Below are positions 59,320 to 64,000 of a stretch of 64,000 bases of DNA, piece by piece (position 1 is the stretch's first letter; the number at the start of each line of letters is the position of its first letter). Location of the stretch: NCBI GenBank assembly GCA_049594615.1, contig JBMYJR010000005.1, forward strand, positions 35,318 to 99,317, written 5' to 3'. A program made the position numbers and the translations under genes. The notes beneath the pieces were generated by a model that ran no database searches, was not told the DNA's origin, and saw only the letters and a program-made list of their open reading frames with translations. The DNA is from CAXPZW01 sp049594615. Lineage in GTDB: Bacteria; Bacteroidota; Bacteroidia; Flavobacteriales_D; Sanyastnellaceae.

Positions 59320-60269
59320 AAGTCAGCCAACACATCACCGAAGCCAAATCCACGCTGTTCAGCTTGGAAGTGTTGCCTCCGTTGAAAGGCCAACGCATCG
59401 AGCACATCTACGAAACCATGGACCGATTGATGGCCTTTGAGCCCGCGTTTGTAGACGTGACCTACCACCGCGAGGAATACGTCTTCCGAAATGCAGGTGG
59501 TGGTCTGCTCCAAAAACACGTGGTACGCAAGCGTCCGGGAACCGTTGGTATCTGCGCCGCGCTGATGCACAAGTACAACGTGGATCCAGTCCCGCACCTG
59601 ATCTGTGGTGGCTTCTCTCGGGAAGAAACCGAAAACGCACTGATCGACCTGCACTTTTTGGGCATCGACAACGTGCTGGTGCTACGCGGAGATCCCATTC
59701 GCAGCGAGGGCATTTTCAAACCTGAACCAGACGGCCATGCCTATGCCAGCGAATTGCTGGAACAAGTCATGGGCCTGAACGCAGGGCAGTACCTCGATCC
59801 CGAGTTACACAATGCCACCCACACCAACTTTTGTGCAGGTGTAGCGGGCTATCCTGAGAAACACTTCGAAGCGCCCAACCAAGCCTCGGACCTCAAATGG
59901 TTGAAGCACAAGGTGGACCTGGGTGCAGAGTACATTGTCACCCAGCTGTTTTACGACAACCAAGTGTACTTTGACTTTGTGGACCGTTGCCGTGAATCGG
60001 GCATCGATGTCCCCATCATTCCGGGACTGAAGCCCATAACCGTGCCGCGCCACATGCAAATCATCCCGCACTTTTTCCACGTCAACCTGCCCGAGCCGCT
60101 TGTGGATGCCGTAGAACAAGCCCAGAGCAAGGAGGAAGTCCGCGAGGTGGGTGTTGAGTGGTGCATTCAGCAGTGCAAAGAGCTCCAAGCCGCCGGCGTG
60201 CCTGCCTTGCACTTCTACACCATGGGCAAGGCCGAGAGTGTGGAACAAGTGGCCCGTGCTGTATTTTGA
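59316..60269 (+). CDS. metF: Methylenetetrahydrofolate reductase
   Basis: A 317-residue FAD-dependent reductase that makes 5-methyl-THF for MetH. Signatures: STLFSLEVLPPLKGQ, FVDVTYHREEYV, GIDNVLVLRGDP and GAEYIVTQLFYDNQVYFDF, plus IPGLKPIT. The ATG at 59316 overlaps the stop of the second metH gene (ATGA), so all three genes should be translated together under the SAM-I riboswitch. The upstream start at 59280 would add a non-homologous leader. Length is normal for a bacterial MetF. Confidence 0.95.
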   Translation: MKVSQHITEAKSTLFSLEVLPPLKGQRIEHIYETMDRLMAFEPAFVDVTYHREEYVFRNAGGGLLQKHVVRKRPGTVGICAALMHKYNVDPVPHLICGGFSREETENALIDLHFLGIDNVLVLRGDPIRSEGIFKPEPDGHAYASELLEQVMGLNAGQYLDPELHNATHTNFCAGVAGYPEKHFEAPNQASDLKWLKHKVDLGAEYIVTQLFYDNQVYFDFVDRCRESGIDVPIIPGLKPITVPRHMQIIPHFFHVNLPEPLVDAVEQAQSKEEVREVGVEWCIQQCKELQAAGVPALHFYTMGKAESVEQVARAVF

Positions 60270-60338
60270 TAACAGAACGATTCCGACAACAATCGGATAA
60301 AGTTTGGCTACTTTAAGGCCAACTAAAACTGACTGGAC

Positions 60339-62315
60339 TTGCCACACCATTCGGACACGTACCATCGGGTCATCCGCTATTTCTCACAATCTGTTTTTCG
60401 GCGCAATACGCTGGAAGACATACTTTGGGATATTGCCTCCAACTGCATCCGTGAATTGCGCTTTGAGGATTGCGTCATCTATCTGGCCGATCATGAGCGC
60501 AAGGTGCTGGTACAAAAAGCCGCATACGGCCCCAAGAACATCGACAACGTGCAGATCTCCGACCCGATTGAAATCCCTTTCGGGAAAGGCATTGTAGGCG
60601 CCACGGCACTCTCACGTTTACCTGAGATTGTGGCAGATTGCACCACTGACCCACGATACATTGTCGACGACGCTGTACGTAAATCCGAAATGGCCGTCCC
60701 CATTTTGTTTGAAGGCCAACTGCTCGGGATCATCGACAGCGAGCATTCCCACAAAGGCTTCTATACTGACGAACATCTCCACATTTTGGAGGGCATTGCC
60801 AGCATTGCCTCGACCAAAATTGCCAACGTCCTTGCACAAGAAGAAATCGCGGACCACGCCCGGTTCTTTGACGAAAATCCCATGCCGGTACTTCGTATTG
60901 ATGCGCACGGCAAAGTGCTGGAGCACAACAAAGCCTCCGCAGGCATTTTGGAACACTGGGGGATTTCGGGGCAATTTCCCAAGGGGGGAGCGGTGCTGAG
61001 TTTGGTGCAAGAGTGCATCAAGTGCGACCAGGAGGTGACCGACCAACTCCACTACGAAGAGCGGACTTACTCATTGCTCTATGCCCCGGTTGCCGACCGC
61101 GGTTATTGCAACATCTTCATCTCCGACGTCTCGGAGATCACCGAATCACGCAACCAGGCCGAGGCTGCCAACCAAGCCAAAGATTACTTCTTGAGTGCAG
61201 TCTCACACGAGATGCGCACGCCGGTGAATGCCATCATTGGTTTGATGTCCTTGCTGGAAAAAAGTGGCATCCGTGAAGACCAAAAGCACTACGCCAATGC
61301 GTTGAACTTTGCGTCTAAGAACCTGCTGAATCTGATCAATGACATCCTGGATTTTGCCAAGGCTGAAAGCGGCAACCTGCGACTGGAGGAGCGGCCGTTT
61401 GAGTTGCGGACGTTGGTGCAATCTGCTGTTTCGGCGCTGCGTGGGCGCGCGGGTTCAAACGGCATTCTGCTCAGTGCAGAAATCGCCGATGCAGTACCCG
61501 CGTTGGTCCTTGGCGATGAGCTTCGACTTCTACAGATCCTCAACAACCTGCTGCAGAATGCAGTCAAATTCACGCAGGACGGACGCGTGACGGTACGCGT
61601 GACTGAAATGCACCGCACATCTTCGGGGATATCCCGGCTTCATTTTGCGGTGCGGGATACAGGTATTGGCATTTCAAGCGAAGCGCAGGAACACATTTTT
61701 GAGCCGTTTTCCCAAGCCAACCCAGGCACTTCACGGCAATACGGCGGCACAGGTCTGGGCTTGGCCATTGTGGGACAACTGCTGGAGCAACACCGTTCCG
61801 AACTGCAATTGGAAAGTGAAGAAGGCAAGGGTTCTACCTTCAGTTTTGCCTTGGACTATCCCGTGGTTGAGCAAACCGTCACGACCGCCGAAGGTGTTCC
61901 TGATAACTTGGACGAACGCTTCGCAGGACGCCGCTTTCTGGTGGTGGACGACAACGACATCAACCGTATGATATGCGAGGAATTTATCCAGCAATGGGGC
62001 GGCGTTGCCGTCTCTGCAGAGCATGGTGGCGAGGCCGTTGAAGCATTTGTCGAAGGAAAATTTGATGTGATTTTGATGGACCTGCAAATGCCGATCTGCG
62101 ATGGCATCGAAGCCACACGTCGCATCCGCCAGCTTTCCTCTTCTTCTCCGGGAAGTCCGGATTATGTGCCCATTCTCATGGTCACCGCCGACGTGTTTCT
62201 CAAACGCCGCGAGGAGGCAGATCAGGCCGGTGTAGACGCCTTCCTAACCAAACCATTTGGCATGGAAGAACTCCAAGTCAGAGTGGCTGAACTTTGGCAA
62301 AAAAGCGAGTCGTAG
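60339..62315 (+). CDS. Cytoplasmic hybrid histidine kinase (GAF-PAS-HisKA-HATPase-REC)
   Basis: A 658-residue protein without membrane segments. An N-terminal GAF domain (about 20-165) is followed by a PAS-like part (about 175-270). The H-box SAVSHEMRTPVNAIIG has His near residue 290. The ATPase N-box is NNLLQNAVKFTQDG, with G-boxes DTGIGIS and GGTGLGLAI. A C-terminal receiver has VVDDNDIN, the phospho-Asp in VILMDLQMPICDG and Lys in FLTKPFG. The start codon is TTG (60339); an in-frame stop lies 9 nt upstream. It begins 70 bp after metF with no terminator between, so it may be co-expressed. Target unknown. Confidence 0.85.
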   Translation: MPHHSDTYHRVIRYFSQSVFRRNTLEDILWDIASNCIRELRFEDCVIYLADHERKVLVQKAAYGPKNIDNVQISDPIEIPFGKGIVGATALSRLPEIVADCTTDPRYIVDDAVRKSEMAVPILFEGQLLGIIDSEHSHKGFYTDEHLHILEGIASIASTKIANVLAQEEIADHARFFDENPMPVLRIDAHGKVLEHNKASAGILEHWGISGQFPKGGAVLSLVQECIKCDQEVTDQLHYEERTYSLLYAPVADRGYCNIFISDVSEITESRNQAEAANQAKDYFLSAVSHEMRTPVNAIIGLMSLLEKSGIREDQKHYANALNFASKNLLNLINDILDFAKAESGNLRLEERPFELRTLVQSAVSALRGRAGSNGILLSAEIADAVPALVLGDELRLLQILNNLLQNAVKFTQDGRVTVRVTEMHRTSSGISRLHFAVRDTGIGISSEAQEHIFEPFSQANPGTSRQYGGTGLGLAIVGQLLEQHRSELQLESEEGKGSTFSFALDYPVVEQTVTTAEGVPDNLDERFAGRRFLVVDDNDINRMICEEFIQQWGGVAVSAEHGGEAVEAFVEGKFDVILMDLQMPICDGIEATRRIRQLSSSSPGSPDYVPILMVTADVFLKRREEADQAGVDAFLTKPFGMEELQVRVAELWQKSES

Positions 62316-62322
62316 CCATTGA

Positions 62323-63630
62323 CTACTTCTGACGGAAGAACAAACGGATCGGCACCCCTGTGAAATCGAATTCTTCGCGCATGCGATTTTCCAGGTAACG
62401 CTTGTAGGGATCCTTGATGTACTGCGGCAAATTGCAGAAGAATGCGAATGCCGGCGATGACGAAGGCAGTTGGGTGATGTACTTGATCTTGATGTACTTG
62501 CCTTTGAGCGAGGGCGGTGGGTAGTCCTCAATGATGGGCAACAAGATGTCATTGAGCTGCGAGGTGGGAATACGCATGCTGCGGCGCTCGTGGACCGCGA
62601 GGGCTTCCTCCAATGTTTTCAGTATGCGCTTTTTGGTCACATTGGAGGTGAACACAACAGGCACATCGGTAAACGGTGCAAAACGATCCAACAACTGTTG
62701 GCGCATGGTGTCCATGGTCATGTGATCCTTGTTTACCAGGTCCCATTTGTTGACCACCACAACGATGCCCTTCTTGGCTTCGATGCATTGCCAGAAAATG
62801 GCCAAGTCTTGTTTGCCCAGGTCCACGCTACCATCAATCAGCAGGATACACACATCTGAACGCTCAATGGCGTTGATGGTACGCACGGTGCTGTAGAACT
62901 CCAGCTGATCTTCGATTTGCTTCTTCTTACGCAGGCCAGCTGTGTCGGTGATGATCAGATCAAATCCAAATGCATTGAAACGGGTATCAATGGCATCGCG
63001 GGTAGTGCCCGCAATGTCTGTGACGATGTTGCGCTCTTGGCCCAACAACGTGTTGACGAAGGTGCTCTTGCCTACATTCGGACGGCCTACCACAGCCAAG
63101 CGTGGTGTTTCGTCGTCCTCTACTACAGGAACTTTAGGGAGCTGTTCAATGAGCGCGTCTAAGAACTCACCTGTACCGTAGCCATTGTTGGCACTGATGC
63201 TGTGGATCTGATCAGCCAGTCCTAGCTCGTAGAATTCGAACGAATCATTTTCGCGAATGGAAGTGTCCACCTTGTTGCTTACAAGCATGACCGGACGGTC
63301 TGCACGGCGGAGTAAGTCGGCAATGACGCGGTCGTGGTCGGTGACACCTGTGGTGACATCCACCATGAACACAATCAATTGCGCTTCTTCGATAGAGATA
63401 GAGACTTGGTCTCGAATGACGCCTTCAAACGCGTCATCGGATCCTACGATGTAACCACCAGTGTCGATAATGTTAAAGCTCCGCCCACACCACTCGGCAC
63501 GTCCGTATTTGCGGTCGCGGGTGACGCCACTGACCGAGTCGATGATTGCATCACGCGTTTCGGTCAGGCGGTTGAACAGGGTGGACTTGCCCACATTGGG
63601 CCGCCCTACGATGGCTACCAGATTGTTCAT
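62323..63630 (-). CDS. der: Ribosome biogenesis GTPase Der
   Basis: A 435-residue GTPase with two G domains in tandem, which is unique to Der/EngA, followed by a KH-like domain. First G domain: VGRPNVGKSTLFN, DTGG, SNKVD. Second: VGRPNVGKSTFVN, DTAG, VNKWDLV. The C-terminus ends in a KH-like EFDFTGVPIRLFFRQK. It works in 50S subunit assembly. Convergent with the histidine kinase (7-bp gap). It lies downstream of the minus-strand rRNA operon but behind that operon's terminator. Confidence 0.97.
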   Translation of the reverse strand: MNNLVAIVGRPNVGKSTLFNRLTETRDAIIDSVSGVTRDRKYGRAEWCGRSFNIIDTGGYIVGSDDAFEGVIRDQVSISIEEAQLIVFMVDVTTGVTDHDRVIADLLRRADRPVMLVSNKVDTSIRENDSFEFYELGLADQIHSISANNGYGTGEFLDALIEQLPKVPVVEDDETPRLAVVGRPNVGKSTFVNTLLGQERNIVTDIAGTTRDAIDTRFNAFGFDLIITDTAGLRKKKQIEDQLEFYSTVRTINAIERSDVCILLIDGSVDLGKQDLAIFWQCIEAKKGIVVVVNKWDLVNKDHMTMDTMRQQLLDRFAPFTDVPVVFTSNVTKKRILKTLEEALAVHERRSMRIPTSQLNDILLPIIEDYPPPSLKGKYIKIKYITQLPSSSPAFAFFCNLPQYIKDPYKRYLENRMREEFDFTGVPIRLFFRQK

Positions 63631-63653
63631 TGTTCCACAATGATATATAAAAC

Positions 63654-63681
63654 AAAAGCCCCTGAAAAATTCAGGGGCTTT
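63654..63681 (-). terminator. Terminator of rRNA operon
   Basis: Perfect 12-bp stem AAAGCCCCTGAA / TTCAGGGGCTTT with loop AAA and T-rich tail on the minus strand, directly downstream of 5S rRNA. Confidence 0.9.
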
Positions 63682-63685
63682 CGAA

Positions 63686-63795
63686 GAAAGGCAACGACCT
63701 ACTCTCCCACTTTCGTAGTACCATCGGCGCTGGCGGGCTTAACTTCTCTGTTCGGTATGGGAAGAGGTGGGCCCCGCCGCAATAGTCACCATAAA
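63686..63795 (-). rRNA. 5S ribosomal RNA
   Basis: On the minus strand the sequence reads GGTGACTATTGCGGCGGGG, then CCCACCTCTTCCCATACCGA, ACAGAGAAGTTAAGCCCGCC and ends GGGAGAGTAGGTCGTTGCC. This is a normal Bacteroidota 5S of about 110 nt. Ends are set by comparison from memory and may be off by a few bases. Confidence 0.93.
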
Positions 63796-63827
63796 AAGAT
63801 GATATACTGATAAAGACTTCTTTTTTT

Positions 63828-64000
63828 ATAAGCTTTTGAGTAATTAGTAACGCTCGGCTTTGACATCACTGCCTTTACACCTGCGTCCTATCAACGTGAT
63901 CGTCTATCACGACTCTCAATGAGATCTCATCTTGAGGCGAGTTTCGCACTTAGATGCTTTCAGTGCTTATCTCATCCATACGTAGCTACTCTGCGCTGCA
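63828..64000 (-). rRNA. 23S ribosomal RNA, 3' end (partial)
   Basis: The minus strand ends with GAGCGTTACTAATTACTC, the usual 3' end region of Bacteroidota 23S rRNA. The upstream helices (CACGTTGATAGGACGCAGG and onward) also match. The gene continues past the right edge of the window. The spacer to 5S is about 30 bp and holds no tRNA. Confidence 0.93.

Overview
The window looks like chromosomal DNA from a member of the Bacteroidota. The evidence is C-terminal type IX secretion (T9SS) sorting tails, a TonB-dependent receptor with a carboxypeptidase-regulatory N-domain, a methionine synthase split into two proteins, a K+-dependent membrane pyrophosphatase, many secreted proteins and lipoproteins, and promoters of the Bacteroidota form (TTTG near -33, TANNTTTG near -7). 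The DNA is fairly GC-rich for this phylum. I could not place it below phylum; a Flavobacteriales-like lineage is a guess. I see no phage, insertion sequence, plasmid or CRISPR signal.

Layout. 1-2.4 kb: an ECF sigma factor operon ending in a truncated SGNH-type hydrolase, a MORN-repeat protein and the nuclease-like PdeM. 2.8-13.6 kb: an outer-membrane barrel, aconitase, an ABC permease, two tandem S51 (cyanophycinase-type) peptidases, a thioredoxin-fold lipoprotein and a glycerophosphodiesterase. 12.7-18.3 kb (minus): valS-ppk1-ppx. 18.5-21.8 kb: a TonB-C-like protein, three DUF1573-type proteins in a row and a SIMPL-like protein. 21.8-26.5 kb: a TonB receptor followed by a T9SS-exported esterase-like protein. 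26.6-31.9 kb: S4 protein, pyruvate dehydrogenase E1 beta, hppA, a YceI lipoprotein and a deoxynucleoside kinase. 31.9-34.2 kb: a GH3-family adenylate-forming enzyme with a secreted protein. 34.2-41.3 kb: initiator tRNA, era-ispE, tgt-lptF, DUF554, Hsp20 and a muramidase-like protein. 41.5-54.1 kb: WYL regulator, small unknown proteins, an orphan SiaB-type kinase, an HD protein, a HEAT-cyclophilin lipoprotein, a methyltransferase, replicative helicase dnaB and two secreted propeller-like proteins. 54.1-62.3 kb: the methionine/SAM locus. 62.3-64 kb: der and the 3' end of an rRNA operon (5S and partial 23S, minus strand).

The clearest functional unit is the methionine cycle. metK (SAM synthetase) reads leftward. 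From the same intergenic region a SAM-I riboswitch begins almost at the predicted start of the rightward transcript metH(N)-metH(C)-metF. High SAM should therefore shut off methionine synthesis and 5-methyl-THF supply without directly touching metK. A cytoplasmic hybrid histidine kinase follows metF and may be co-transcribed. A second unit, valS-ppk1-ppx, puts polyphosphate synthesis and a Ppx/GppA phosphatase on one strand. I found no convincing new defence or mobile system. The best leads are two structured non-coding elements (after hsp20, and beside the initiator tRNA), recurring -7 motifs 3-5 nt upstream of start codons that suggest leaderless mRNAs, and several proteins whose family label is probably misleading.
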